Source: Acetobacteraceae bacterium H6797 (GTDB taxonomy: Bacteria; Pseudomonadota; Alphaproteobacteria; Acetobacterales; Acetobacteraceae). From it: a DNA stretch of 64,000 nt. Shown piece after piece: positions 36,667-45,757 of this stretch. The translations under genes and the position numbers were made by a program. The stretch is taken from positions 62,001 through 126,000 of the forward strand of contig JADFCQ010000003.1 of the NCBI GenBank assembly GCA_015223225.1. The letters run 5' to 3'. Within the stretch, counting starts at the first letter, position 1. The number at the start of each line of letters is the position of its first letter. The notes beneath the pieces were generated by a model. The model saw only the letters and a program-made list of their open reading frames with translations, did not search any database and had not been told where the DNA came from.

Positions 36667-38610
36667 ATGACGGCCATGGCGACGGAGCGGGATCCGGTGC
36701 GTGCGCTCATCCTGCGCGCGGAAGAGGTGCTGGACAGCCATAAGGTGCGCTCGCCGCAGAGAGCGGCGCTCGCCGAAGTGCGCCGGCAGCTCGATGAGGC
36801 GCTGGGCCTGACGGGCGTGGAGATCGAGGACGGGCTCGGGCATATCCTCATGCTCCGCCCCAAGGTGGATCTCGCGCTGGGCGACCCGATCGCCGCGGTG
36901 GAGAGCCTGAGGGCGGCGGCGGAACGTAAGCCGGAGCTCACGGAAGCGGCGATGCAATTCGCCTTCCGCCTCCTGCAGCGCAGCCAGCGCGAGCTTTTCG
37001 GCAAGGATACCGTCAACGTCGCCGGCACCGTGGAGCGTTTCGCGAGCGCGGTGGAGGAACTGGGCAGCGTCGCGCTGGTCGAGGTGGACCGGGCGCGGCT
37101 GCGGGCCATTGCCCTCCTGCTGCGCAACCGCGTCGCCGAGGCGCTGGATCTCGCCCTCGACAATGCCGAGCAGAATGTCGGCGCCTGGAATGACCTCAGC
37201 ATCATCCTGCGCCGCGCGCTGCACCAGGGGCCGGACCGCTCGCTGAGTACCGCCGCGCTGGCGCGGCTGTCGCGGCTGCTGGATGATGAGAACAGCGCGC
37301 CGGAGCAGATGCGGCAGGAGACGCGGCTCGCCATCGGCGTCCATCTCTCGACCTATCCGGGCATGGATGCGGGCCGCTTCCTCGACCCCGTCCTGCCCTA
37401 TGTGGGCCGCACGGAATTTGATGCGCTGCTCTCGCTCGCCCAGACGGAGAAGCTCTTCCACGTCGCCGAGGATGCGCTGGAGCCGGTGCGCGAGGCGGTG
37501 GTGGAGCGGTTCTGCACGCTGCTGCGGAGCGAGCAGGGGCTGAGCGCCTCGCAGGTCTATCGCGTGCTGCAGTTGCTGGCCCTGCGCGTCGCCTATTGGC
37601 GCGATGCGGCGTGGCGCGAGATGGTCAACCGCCTCTGCACCGGCCTCGTCGAGGGCAGGACCGATACCGCCGCCTTCATGCTGCGCGCGACGGTGGCCTT
37701 CATCGAGGGCGATGAGGCGAAGACAGAGGCCGAATACCGCCAGTTGCTCGACCTCGGCCTCTCGCTTGGCGAGAGCGGGGCAACGAGCTTCTTCGCGACC
37801 CTGCCGGACCTGCCCAAGCCTTCGCTCTTCACCAGCACCGAACTGACCTTCGAGGAAGCGCCGAAGGCACCGCGCGCCGTGCTCTGCTGCGCCGATTCCC
37901 GCTTCTTCAAGCGCTTCGCCCGCACCTATGCGCGCACGCTGCGCGCCACGGGCGACGATATCCGGCTGCATTTCCATATCGCCGATCCCGACGATGCCTG
38001 CCTCGAGATGCTCGCCACGATGCGCAAGCGCATGGGCGACATCAGCGCCTCTTTCGAGACGGCGCCGCAGAAACTGCCGGCCTATTTCGCCAGCATGCGC
38101 TTCCTGCATCTGCCGCATTTTTTGGAGCGCGTGGCCAGCCGCGTTCTCGTCACGGATATCGACATCACCTTCCGCTCGGCGGTGAGCCCGATGTTCGCCG
38201 ATCCGCGGATCGCCGAGGCGGATCTCGTGATGCGCTATTACGAGCGCACCCGTGCCATGGGCAGTGCCACGCGCGCCTCGCGCCGCGTCTTCCGCCACCC
38301 GCATATGCATCCCTGGGGGCAGGTGAACGCGGCCTATCTGGCGGTGGCCGATACGCCCGCCGGGCGCCGCGCGGCCGATATCATCGCCGAGGACATGGCC
38401 GGGCATCTCGATGCGGCGGTGCGCTCCGCCCTGCAGATGTGGTGGATCGACCAGAACGCGCTCTATTACAGCCTCAAGCGGCTCCGCGCCGAGGGCGGCA
38501 TCCGCATCGCCAATATCGAGGAAATCGGGATGCCCTACGGCTCCTACGATTACAGCGATGTGCGGACCTATGAGGGGGACAGCCCGGTCTTCACGCGCAT
38601 GGCGGGATGA
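36667..38610 (+). CDS. Helical-repeat protein fused to a GT-A-like glycosyltransferase domain
   Basis: This 647-residue protein has two parts. Residues about 1-395 are almost entirely alpha-helical, rich in Leu, Ala and Arg, with TPR-like periodicity (for example MLRPKVDLALGDPIAAVESLRAAAERKPEL). Residues about 395-640 look like a nucleotide-diphospho-sugar transferase: AVLCCADSRFFKRFARTYARTLRATG, then a DxD-like LVTDIDITFR near 495-505, and WGQVNAAYLAV and WWIDQNALYYSLKRL near 560-600. It starts three bases after the pyruvyltransferase-family gene. No signal peptide or membrane helix is seen. I infer a cytoplasmic sugar transferase acting on the same glycan. Confidence 0.7.
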   Translation: MTAMATERDPVRALILRAEEVLDSHKVRSPQRAALAEVRRQLDEALGLTGVEIEDGLGHILMLRPKVDLALGDPIAAVESLRAAAERKPELTEAAMQFAFRLLQRSQRELFGKDTVNVAGTVERFASAVEELGSVALVEVDRARLRAIALLLRNRVAEALDLALDNAEQNVGAWNDLSIILRRALHQGPDRSLSTAALARLSRLLDDENSAPEQMRQETRLAIGVHLSTYPGMDAGRFLDPVLPYVGRTEFDALLSLAQTEKLFHVAEDALEPVREAVVERFCTLLRSEQGLSASQVYRVLQLLALRVAYWRDAAWREMVNRLCTGLVEGRTDTAAFMLRATVAFIEGDEAKTEAEYRQLLDLGLSLGESGATSFFATLPDLPKPSLFTSTELTFEEAPKAPRAVLCCADSRFFKRFARTYARTLRATGDDIRLHFHIADPDDACLEMLATMRKRMGDISASFETAPQKLPAYFASMRFLHLPHFLERVASRVLVTDIDITFRSAVSPMFADPRIAEADLVMRYYERTRAMGSATRASRRVFRHPHMHPWGQVNAAYLAVADTPAGRRAADIIAEDMAGHLDAAVRSALQMWWIDQNALYYSLKRLRAEGGIRIANIEEIGMPYGSYDYSDVRTYEGDSPVFTRMAG

Positions 38611-38689
38611 TTTGACGGGCCGGTGGGCTTGACCGTTCACCCCCGGCATTCTCCCCTGCCGCGCGAATGACGAGTGGAGCGAATCCCCG

Positions 38690-39904
38690 ATGACGACCGA
38701 AGAAACGGTGGCCGGCCTGATCGAATCGCCGGCCTTCCGCAAGGCCGTGGCGACGCTGGCCGCCGAGCACGACCGCACGGTCGAGGACATCATCACCCTG
38801 ACCGAAATTCCCGCCCCGCCCTTCGGCGAGGAGAAGCGGGCGGCCGCCTATCTCGAGATGCTGCGCGCCCATGGGCTCGAGGATGTCGAGCAGGACGAGA
38901 TCGGCAATGTGATGGGCCTGCGCCGGGGCGCGGGCAATGGTAGCCTCATGGTGGTCGCCGCCCATCTCGACACGGTTTTTCCCGCCGGCACCGATGTGAA
39001 GGTGCGCCGCGAAGGCACCAAGCTCTTCGCGCCGGGCGTGGGCGACGATACGCGCAGCCTGGCCGTGCTGCTGGCCTATATGCGCGCGATGGACGCGGCC
39101 GGCATCCGCACCCGCAGCGACATTCTCTTCGTTGGCGATGTGGGCGAGGAAGGGCTCGGCGATTTGCGCGGCATGCGCCACCTCTTCACCCAGGGGAAGT
39201 ATAAGGGGAAAATCGACGCCTTCTTCTCCATCGACGGCACGACGATGGACCGCATGACCGTCACCGGCGTCGGCTCCAAGCGCTATCGCGTCGCCTTCAA
39301 GGGCCCCGGCGGCCATTCCTATGGGGCCTTCGGCCGCGTCTCGCCCTCCTTCGCCATGGCCAAGGCCATCGCGCTGCTGGGCGAGGTCGAGGTGCCGAAG
39401 CAGCCCAAGACCACTTATTCGGTGAGCGTGCTGGGCGGCGGGACGAGCGTGAACGCCATCCCCAATGACGTCTGGATGGAGGTGGACCTCCGTTCCGAGG
39501 CGCCGGCGGAACTCGAGAAGCTGCACGCGCGCTTCCTGGAGATCCTGGAGGAGGCCACGCAGGCCGAGAATGCGGCGCGGGACGTGGATGCGGGCCTGAT
39601 CTCCTACACGCTGACCACGATCGGCGACCGTCCGGCGGGCAATACCTCGCTGGAGAGCGAGTTGGTGACGCTCTCGCGTGCGGCGATCAAGGCGCATGGC
39701 TACGAGGCACGGCCGGCGGCTTCCTCGACGGATGCGAATATCGGCATGAGCCTGGGCATCCCGGCGATCCAGATCGGCTCGGGCGGCAGCGGCGGGCGCG
39801 AGCACTCGCTGGAGGAATGGATCGACGTGGAGCCGACGGCGAGCATCCGCGGCATGTCCGCCGGCCTCGCGGCCGTGCTGGCCGTCGCGGGCGTGGTCGA
39901 TTGA
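38690..39904 (+). CDS. M20-family metallopeptidase
   Basis: The 404-residue protein has the M20 di-zinc site: H92 and D94 (VVAAHLDTVFP), bridging D119 (GVGDDTRSLA), catalytic E153 with E154 (GDVGEEGLGDLRG), and a later H near 378 (GREHSLEEWI). A dimerisation domain spans about 195-310 (FKGPGGHSYGAFG). Similar proteins are tripeptidases or amidohydrolases that release amino acids from small peptides or N-acyl compounds. No signal peptide is present, so it is probably cytoplasmic. GGAG lies about ten bases before ATG 38690. Confidence 0.88.
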   Translation: MTTEETVAGLIESPAFRKAVATLAAEHDRTVEDIITLTEIPAPPFGEEKRAAAYLEMLRAHGLEDVEQDEIGNVMGLRRGAGNGSLMVVAAHLDTVFPAGTDVKVRREGTKLFAPGVGDDTRSLAVLLAYMRAMDAAGIRTRSDILFVGDVGEEGLGDLRGMRHLFTQGKYKGKIDAFFSIDGTTMDRMTVTGVGSKRYRVAFKGPGGHSYGAFGRVSPSFAMAKAIALLGEVEVPKQPKTTYSVSVLGGGTSVNAIPNDVWMEVDLRSEAPAELEKLHARFLEILEEATQAENAARDVDAGLISYTLTTIGDRPAGNTSLESELVTLSRAAIKAHGYEARPAASSTDANIGMSLGIPAIQIGSGGSGGREHSLEEWIDVEPTASIRGMSAGLAAVLAVAGVVD

Positions 39905-40016
39905 TGGGCCGGGCGAGGGGGCTTGGCCTTCCTCGCTCGGGGCTATTTCGGCCCAGGCCGAGAATCGTCGTCCCTATCGCCGGTTAAGCGGGGCGCCGAG
40001 CGCCGCCCGCCCGGGC

Positions 40017-40976
40017 CTAGTTCACCGCCTCATCCGGCATGATGCCCCAGATATCGCTGCGGCGGACATAGCCGCGATGGTCGCTGACCTGCGCCTCGCA
40101 CCATTCGGCGCGGGCGGCGCAGGAGCGGATACGGCCGACCACGCCCGGGCGCATGCGGGCCACGGCGGCGCTATCAGCCGAGGCGTCGCGGCGGAGGATC
40201 ACCTCGCTGCCGGGCAGGCCACGCACCATGAAGGTGCGGCGCCCGGCGAGCGTCGCCTGATGAACCCAGCCCTCGGTGCCGTCCATGTCGCGGATGCGGC
40301 GCCATTCCTGGAATTCGCGGGTGATCTCCACCGGCAGGTCGCGGCGCTGATAGGTCCATTCGATGGGGAAGCGCGTGCCGGGGCCGGCGCGCATATTCAC
40401 CTCGTCCGAGCGCAGGGCGGCGAAGCGGGGCAGGGGCAGGCCGGTATTGGGCCCGATGGAGGGCGGCGGCGGCTCGCTCGGCGCGGCGGGCACGGCGGCG
40501 GCGGGCGGCACCGTGACGGCGGCCGCACCCAGGGCGGCGGCCCCGACTGCGGCAGCCCCCGCAGCGGCGGCCGGGCGGCGATTGGCGGGCGTCTGCGCGG
40601 CGGTACCGGGCGGCTTCGGCGCCGAGGCCGCCGGGTGCTCGCCACGGGCCGCCGGAGTCGCGGGCTTATTGGTCGGCGCGGCGCGGGTCACGCTGCGGGT
40701 GACGCTGCGCGGCTCGGCGACGGGTGTGCGCGTCGCGGCGGGCGGCTTGAGGGTCTGGGGCGGGCTGCCCGGCGGCGTCGCCTGGGCCGTGCCGGAGGGC
40801 CTGGCCTGGGCGGGGGGCGTGCTGGCGGGCGGGGTCGCAGCGGATGGCGGCCGGGGCGGCGGGACGGAGCCCTGGGCGCCCCCAAGGCTGCTCTGGCCCC
40901 AGGCCGGGGTAAGCGGCAAGGCGAGGCCGATGGCCAGGGTGAGCGACAGGAGGCGGCGCAGCGAGCCTGCCCTCAT
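40017..40976 (-). CDS. Secreted Pro/Ala-rich protein with bacterial SH3 domains
   Basis: ATG 40976 starts a 319-residue protein with a signal peptide (MRAGSLRRLLSLTLAIGLALPLTPAWGQ). Residues 30-185 are a low-complexity Pro/Ala/Thr linker. The C-terminal 135 residues contain two SH3-type modules: EVNMRAGPGTRFPIEWTYQRRDLPVEI...WRRIRDMDGTEGWVH and a second with GYVRRSDIWGI. Such SH3b domains bind cell-wall peptides. A longer frame to 41141 exists but lacks sense before the signal peptide. It is probably periplasmic, with an envelope role. Confidence 0.85.
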   Translation of the reverse strand: MRAGSLRRLLSLTLAIGLALPLTPAWGQSSLGGAQGSVPPPRPPSAATPPASTPPAQARPSGTAQATPPGSPPQTLKPPAATRTPVAEPRSVTRSVTRAAPTNKPATPAARGEHPAASAPKPPGTAAQTPANRRPAAAAGAAAVGAAALGAAAVTVPPAAAVPAAPSEPPPPSIGPNTGLPLPRFAALRSDEVNMRAGPGTRFPIEWTYQRRDLPVEITREFQEWRRIRDMDGTEGWVHQATLAGRRTFMVRGLPGSEVILRRDASADSAAVARMRPGVVGRIRSCAARAEWCEAQVSDHRGYVRRSDIWGIMPDEAVN

Positions 40977-41073
40977 GGCGCGGCACGCGGGAGCGGGAGA
41001 CAGACAGTGAACCTGGCCTTGCATGGCTGGACCTGAGCCCGAAGCCGCGGCTTTCGTCAAGCGCGCCGGGGGC

Positions 41074-41364
41074 TCATCCGGCGATCGCATCGATGGCTTG
41101 CGCCAAAGCCACATCCCGCGCCGAGAGCCCCTTGGCCTCATGCGTGGTGAGGCTGATGGAGACGCGGTTCCAGCTGTTAGACCAGTCCGGATGATGGTTG
41201 TGCTTCTCGGCCAGCAGCGCCACGCGGCTCATGAAGGCCCAGGCCGCGCTGAAATCGGGAAAGGTGAAATCGCGCCGCAGCGCATCCCGCCCCGGCTCGA
41301 TCCGCCAGGAGGGCAGGCGCGAGGGGAGGCGGGCGCGGGTCTCGTCGTCCAACGGTAAGATCAT
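41074..41364 (-). CDS. phhB: Pterin-4a-carbinolamine dehydratase
   Basis: ATG 41364 follows AGGAG with eight-base spacing and gives the standard 96 residues. The signature EKHNHHPDW (H57, H58, P59) and a later H75 match the dehydratase active site. It dehydrates 4a-hydroxy-tetrahydropterin produced by aromatic amino-acid hydroxylases. No hydroxylase gene is in the window; in other bacteria without one, the protein has been linked to folate or molybdopterin metabolism. Confidence 0.92.
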   Translation of the reverse strand: MILPLDDETRARLPSRLPSWRIEPGRDALRRDFTFPDFSAAWAFMSRVALLAEKHNHHPDWSNSWNRVSISLTTHEAKGLSARDVALAQAIDAIAG

Positions 41365-41453
41365 GCGGCGTCTCCTGAGTTTCATGCGGCTTTAACGGCC
41401 TCGCCGGCCTCGGGGCGCTTGACGCCCGGCCGGGGCGGGCGTTGGTGTGGCGC

Positions 41454-41852
41454 ATGACGTTCGTCTTCCATACCCCGCCCTCCGCCGAGGATATCATGGA
41501 GATGGCCGAAGCGGCCCTCTCCGCCATTCCGCAGGCGCTTAGGCTGCATCTCAAGGGCACGGCCATCGTCGTGGAGGATATCCCCGACGACGAGATCCTG
41601 GCCGAGATGGACCTTGAGCATCCCTGGGAGCTGACGGGGCTCTATCGCGGCGTGCCGCTGACGGAGAAATCCTTCTCCGACGCGCCGCAGCAGCCGGACA
41701 TGATCTACCTCTTCCGCGAGCCGATCCTGATCGAGTGGATCGAGACGGGGGAGGATCTGTTCCGCCTCGTCCGCAACGTGCTGATCCATGAGATCGGGCA
41801 TCATTTCGGCTTCTCGGACGAGGATATCGACCGTCTGGAGGAGGAGGGCTAA
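41454..41852 (+). CDS. Zinc metallopeptidase-like protein (zinicin/PF06262 family)
   Basis: ATG 41454 gives 132 residues; an upstream TTG at 41442 is less likely. The protein ends with NVLIHEIGHHFGFSDEDIDRLEE, an HEXXHXXG zinc site (H112, E113, H116), in the small metallopeptidase-like family common in alphaproteobacteria and actinobacteria. Its role is unknown. It has no signal peptide. It is convergent with a small secreted protein gene ten bases away. Confidence 0.88.
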   Translation: MTFVFHTPPSAEDIMEMAEAALSAIPQALRLHLKGTAIVVEDIPDDEILAEMDLEHPWELTGLYRGVPLTEKSFSDAPQQPDMIYLFREPILIEWIETGEDLFRLVRNVLIHEIGHHFGFSDEDIDRLEEEG

Positions 41853-41861
41853 GGCCCTTCT

Positions 41862-42128
41862 TCAGCGCGGCAGGTAGCGCTTATTGCCCGATGGGGTGAT
41901 GTAATAGACGCCCCCGCGCGGCCCGATGCAGGGGCTGGCGCGGGTGCAGCCCTGCTGGGCCGGGGCCGAATAGCGCGGCGGAGGACTCGCCGCGCGCGGG
42001 GCGCGGTCATAGCAGTCGAGCCGGGCGTTCCGGTCCTGGATGGCGGCGCAGCCGGAAGTCTGGGCCTGCGCCGGGAGCGCGGCGAAGCCGATCCCGCAGA
42101 TCAGAGCGAGCCCGAGCGGCCGCAGCAT
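41862..42128 (-). CDS. Small secreted protein with GPRGG-YY-SGNK motif
   Basis: The 88-residue protein has a signal peptide (residues 1-22, ending AQAQ). Four cysteines lie in the mature part, at the CAAI, DCYD and CTRASPC positions. A C-terminal GPRGGVYYITPSGNKRYL segment resembles the short basic domain found in many viral and bacterial proteins (PBCV-type basic adaptor). The function is unknown. The mature N-terminal stretch CAAIQDRNARLDCYD resembles the short motif near the start of some type VI secretion-associated VasI-like proteins; that likeness is weak. Confidence 0.72.
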   Translation of the reverse strand: MLRPLGLALICGIGFAALPAQAQTSGCAAIQDRNARLDCYDRAPRAASPPPRYSAPAQQGCTRASPCIGPRGGVYYITPSGNKRYLPR

Positions 42129-42178
42129 CGACGCCTCCCCTTCTTGTGCGGGCAGGCGATCTTATAACGAAATCGAAA

Positions 42179-43369
42179 TTATGAGTCGATGCCTCGGCCG
42201 GCCGGATGGAGGACCGCGGCCACCTCGCCGCGCATGAGCCGCCGGGCGGTGCGATAGACCACGGCGCTGTCGGCGATCCATTCCTTCCCCTCGCGGCGTA
42301 GCTGCGCGCCAACCGAGAGCGTGCCCGAGGGATGGGCCACGCGGATTTCCCCGGGCGTCGCCGGATCGCGCGAGAGGCGGTGGGCGATGGTGCCGGGGAT
42401 GCAGCAGGCCACGCCGAGGCAGAGCGCGCCGGTCAGCGGCACCGCCTTGTGCAGCCGCTCCATCGAGACCATGCGCGTCGCGATCTCATGGCTGTCGCCC
42501 CAGCGGCTGCTGCCATCCAGCGCGGTGAAGGGCGCGGGGGCGGCGAGGAGGGCCACGCGCGGGATGGCGAGCGGCACTTCCTCCGGGGTAGCGGCGAGGC
42601 CCATCTTCACCCCCGCCAGGCGGCGGATCTTGTCGAGCAGCGGCATGAGGCCCGGCCGCGCCTCGATCTCGTCGGGGCCCTCGGTGCCGCGCAGGTCGAG
42701 CGCACTGGCCTCCACCCAGACCACGGGCGTCGCCGCATCGACCATCGAGACCTCGAAGCGCCCCGAATAGGGATGCGGCGGGTCGGGCACGTTGATGACG
42801 TCCACCACGCGGCCCGTCGGCAGCAGCCCCTTGGTCGCCGCCCCGCCGGGGGAGAGGAAGTCGAGCCGGATGCGCGCGCCCGTGCCCGAAACGCCGTCGA
42901 TCGCGTAATCGCCCGCGACCGCCGCCCGGCCCTGCACCAGCGGGAAGCGCGAATGGATGATTTTGCCGGTATTCACCTGATGGATGCGGACCAGCGCCTC
43001 ATCGCCCTCGGGCTTCACCAGCCCCTCGTCCACGGCGAAGGGGCCGACGGCGGAGGAGAGATTGCCGCAATTGCCCTTCCAGTCGGCGATGGGCTTGTCC
43101 ACGGCGAGCTGGATGAAGGTGTAGTCCACATCGGCATCCGGCCGGGTCGGCGGGCCGATGATCACCGCCTTTGAGAGGGAGGAAATGCCGCCGCCCATGC
43201 CGTCGAGCTGCCGCCCGTAAGGGTCGGGCGAGCCGATGGCGGCGAGGAAGAAGGCGTCGCGCGCCGCGCGATCCTTCGGCAGGTCCCGCTCATGGAAGAA
43301 GAGGCCCTTGCTCGTGCCGCCGCGATAGAAAGTCGCGGGAATCCAGGTCTGCACCGGATCGTCGGTCAT
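42179..43369 (-). CDS. PrpF-family isomerase (2-methylaconitate/4-oxalomesaconate-type)
   Basis: ATG 43369 follows GGAGG with eight-base spacing and gives 396 residues; the open frame beyond it is a shadow of the divergent gene. The family fold is visible in ATFYRGGTSKGLFF (residues 12-25), LDGMGGGISSLSKAVII, GNCGNLSSAVGPFAV near 100 (active-site Cys) and GALCLGVACCIPGT near 335. PrpF-type enzymes isomerise double bonds of tricarboxylates such as 2-methylaconitate or 4-oxalomesaconate. It diverges from a Bug receptor gene, suggesting uptake and metabolism of a related tricarboxylate (inference). Confidence 0.88.
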   Translation of the reverse strand: MTDDPVQTWIPATFYRGGTSKGLFFHERDLPKDRAARDAFFLAAIGSPDPYGRQLDGMGGGISSLSKAVIIGPPTRPDADVDYTFIQLAVDKPIADWKGNCGNLSSAVGPFAVDEGLVKPEGDEALVRIHQVNTGKIIHSRFPLVQGRAAVAGDYAIDGVSGTGARIRLDFLSPGGAATKGLLPTGRVVDVINVPDPPHPYSGRFEVSMVDAATPVVWVEASALDLRGTEGPDEIEARPGLMPLLDKIRRLAGVKMGLAATPEEVPLAIPRVALLAAPAPFTALDGSSRWGDSHEIATRMVSMERLHKAVPLTGALCLGVACCIPGTIAHRLSRDPATPGEIRVAHPSGTLSVGAQLRREGKEWIADSAVVYRTARRLMRGEVAAVLHPAGRGIDS

Positions 43370-43495
43370 GGCGGCATCCTCCGTTCTTGCCCTGTCATGC
43401 CGCGTGGCGGGCCGGCTAGCAATGGGGGGCAATGGGGCTTGCGAAGCGCGGGGAGAGGCGCGACGCTGAGCGAAACAAGAACGGGAACGCCAAGA

Positions 43496-44482
43496 ATGAT
43501 CACGCGTCGCCTCACCCTGGCCGGCATGGCCGGGCTCGCCACCCCTCTGGTTCTTCCCCTGGCCGCCCCGGCGGTCCATGCGCAGGGGGCCTGGCCCAAC
43601 AAGCCCATCCGCCTCATCGTCGCCTTCGCCCCCGGCGGGCAGTCCGACACCATCGCCCGGCTCATGGTGCCGCTGGTCTCCGAGGCGCTGGGGCAGAGCA
43701 TCGTGGTCGAGAATCGCGGTGGGGCGGGCGGGGCCATCGCGGCCGGCGAGGTCGCCCGTTCGGCGCCCGATGGCTATACGATGCTCTTCGACGCGGCCTC
43801 CTTTCTCATCGTGCCGCTGGCCAACAAGACGCTGCCCTTCAGCTATGAGACCGACCTCGTGCCCGTGGGCCAGGTCGCCGAGCAGCCCTATGTGCTGGCC
43901 GCCGCCACCTCCATGCCCGGCGTGAAGGATGTGCCGAGCTTCGTCGCGGCGGTGAAGGCCATGCCCGACGGGCTCAATTACGGCACGCCGGGCGTGGGCA
44001 GCGTCGGTCATCTCGCGGGCGCTCTCCTGGCCATGAAGGCCGGGATCAAGCTCGAGCACGTCCCCTATCGCGGCGGCGCGGAAGTGGCGCGGGACATGGC
44101 GGGCGGCAGCCTGCAGGCCGGCATCCTCAGCTTCAACTCCATGGCGCCGGTGGTGGAATCGGGCAAGGCGCGGCTGATCGCGGTGACCTCGGCGGAGCGC
44201 AAGGGCGACAAGAACCTGCAAGCCATGGCCGAGAGCTATCCGGGCATCGACCTGACGAGCTGGTGCGGCGTCTTCGTCCGCAGCGGCACGCCGCCCGAGA
44301 TCATCCGCCGCGCGCAGGAGGCCTGGGGCAAGGTGGCGACCGATGCGACGGTGCGCGAGCGCCTGGCCAAGATCGGGAGCGAGCCGACCCGGGCCGATGC
44401 GGCCGCCTTCGCCAAACGCCTTGTGGAAGAGCGGCAGGTGATCAAGAACGTCGTCGAGCAGACGGGCATCGTCTTCGGCTGA
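43496..44482 (+). CDS. Bug-family tripartite tricarboxylate-type solute-binding protein
   Basis: ATG 43496 starts a 328-residue protein with a Tat-like signal (MITRRLTLAGMAGLATPLVL... ending VHAQ). The mature part opens WPNKPIRLIVAFAPGGQSDTIARL, the Bug family's substrate-loop signature. It continues with VVENRGGAGGAIAAGEVARSAPDGYT and LEHVPYRGGAEVARDMAGG. These periplasmic proteins bind carboxylates, usually for TctAB transporters, but none is encoded nearby, as is common for the many orphan Bug genes of this lineage. Confidence 0.92.
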   Translation: MITRRLTLAGMAGLATPLVLPLAAPAVHAQGAWPNKPIRLIVAFAPGGQSDTIARLMVPLVSEALGQSIVVENRGGAGGAIAAGEVARSAPDGYTMLFDAASFLIVPLANKTLPFSYETDLVPVGQVAEQPYVLAAATSMPGVKDVPSFVAAVKAMPDGLNYGTPGVGSVGHLAGALLAMKAGIKLEHVPYRGGAEVARDMAGGSLQAGILSFNSMAPVVESGKARLIAVTSAERKGDKNLQAMAESYPGIDLTSWCGVFVRSGTPPEIIRRAQEAWGKVATDATVRERLAKIGSEPTRADAAAFAKRLVEERQVIKNVVEQTGIVFG

Positions 44483-44488
44483 GCGGCC

Positions 44489-45589
44489 TCAGACGGCGGA
44501 ACTCCTGGCCGGCGTGGCGGCCGGGCGTTCCGTCTTCGCGCGATAGAGCTGGATATCCGCCCGTTCCAGCAGCGCCTCGAGCGAGCACCGCTCATCGGTG
44601 CAGAGGCTGATGCCGATGCTCACCGCGATGCCGTCGTCATAGGCGCGGCAGGCCTGGCGGAATTCTTCCCGGATGCGCTTGGCCACGGCTTGCGCATCGG
44701 GCGCCCTGCCGCTCAGCAGGATGACGAACTCGTCCCCGCCCAGCCGCCCCACCAGATCCTCCTCGCGGATGCTGTCGCGGCAGATGCGGCCGAGTTCGCG
44801 CAGCACGGCATCGCCCGCGGCATGGCCCAAGCTGTCGTTGAGGCCCTTGAAGTAATCCACGTCGAGCAGCAGCAGCGCCCCGCCGCCCGTGAGAAGACGG
44901 TCCTGCGCGGCCTTGGTGAAGCCGCCGCGATTGAGCACGCCGGTGAGGAAGTCGGTATCAGCCTCCGTGCGCAGCAACCGCTCATGCCGGGCTCGGACGA
45001 GGCTGGTGAAGAGCAGCGTGTCGCAGAAGATGAAGGCGATGGCCTCGATCGAGGTCGCGTAGAGCCAGAAGACCCCGCTCTGCGGCGAAGGGTCCATGGC
45101 GAGGCCGAGGGAGCGCGAGAGGTAGAAGCCCAGATGCAGGATGGTCACCGCGATCATCGGCACGCGGGCGGCTGGGCGGTCGCGGATGCTGATCAGCTCC
45201 CAGGCGATCTGGGCCATGGAGCCGGCGGCCACGATGCCGAAGACGATCATCCTCTCCACCGGCCCCGCCTGCCAGGCGGGGAGGCTGCCGATGGCCCAGA
45301 GCAGGGGCGGGATCGCGAGCCAGAGCGGCACGGGGCGCTTGTTCGAGAGGACTCTCAGCCCCGCGGCCATGATGCCGAAGGCGCTGAGCAGGATGCAGCC
45401 GCCGAAGCCATAGCCGATCCATCCCAGCCGCTGCCAGGCGATCAGCCCGAGGCCGAGCGTGCCGACGAGATAGGCCACGCCCCACCAGTTGAGCGTGGGG
45501 GAACGGCTCGTCAGCCCGATGATGAGCAGTAAAATACCGCCCAGCGAGGTCAGGCCGATCAACAGCAAGAAAAGCTCTTGGGCGGACAT
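44489..45589 (-). CDS. Membrane-bound GGDEF diguanylate cyclase
   Basis: ATG 45589 gives 366 residues beginning in a hydrophobic helix; a frame start at 45667 would add 26 basic residues and is possible. Six or so hydrophobic segments fill residues 1-190. A GGDEF domain follows with LGGDEFVILLSG and, five residues earlier, REED as an RxxD inhibitory site. It should synthesise cyclic-di-GMP under control of a membrane sensor, possibly a 7TM-like module. It is convergent, six bases from the Bug gene. Confidence 0.9.
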   Translation of the reverse strand: MSAQELFLLLIGLTSLGGILLLIIGLTSRSPTLNWWGVAYLVGTLGLGLIAWQRLGWIGYGFGGCILLSAFGIMAAGLRVLSNKRPVPLWLAIPPLLWAIGSLPAWQAGPVERMIVFGIVAAGSMAQIAWELISIRDRPAARVPMIAVTILHLGFYLSRSLGLAMDPSPQSGVFWLYATSIEAIAFIFCDTLLFTSLVRARHERLLRTEADTDFLTGVLNRGGFTKAAQDRLLTGGGALLLLDVDYFKGLNDSLGHAAGDAVLRELGRICRDSIREEDLVGRLGGDEFVILLSGRAPDAQAVAKRIREEFRQACRAYDDGIAVSIGISLCTDERCSLEALLERADIQLYRAKTERPAATPARSSAV

Positions 45590-45757
45590 TGTGCTGAAGT
45601 CTACAGCACACAGAGATGACTGAAATCTGAAATATCTTGCGCGAGCGACAGCTTTTTTTGATTTCATCAGTTCTGGTCGCGCCGGCTGGGCAATGTTTGG
45701 GCGGTATTATAGTAGAACACCGCGCGATTGCCCTGCCGGGGCCGCTATGGCGAGAAT
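45590..45757 (-). promoter_or_regulatory. AT-rich promoter region of the membrane GGDEF gene
   Basis: A perfect TATAAT on the leftward strand (45712 to 45707) lies in the context ACTATAAT, the same octamer seen at 13147-13154. No good -35 is visible at 16-18 bases. Positions about 45600-45665 are AT-rich, with a T7 run. Confidence 0.45.

Noticed and set aside
42179..44221. PrpF frame read as a 680-residue protein
   Set aside because: The first 283 codons are antisense to the Bug gene; ATG 43369 has GGAGG upstream and the right family start.
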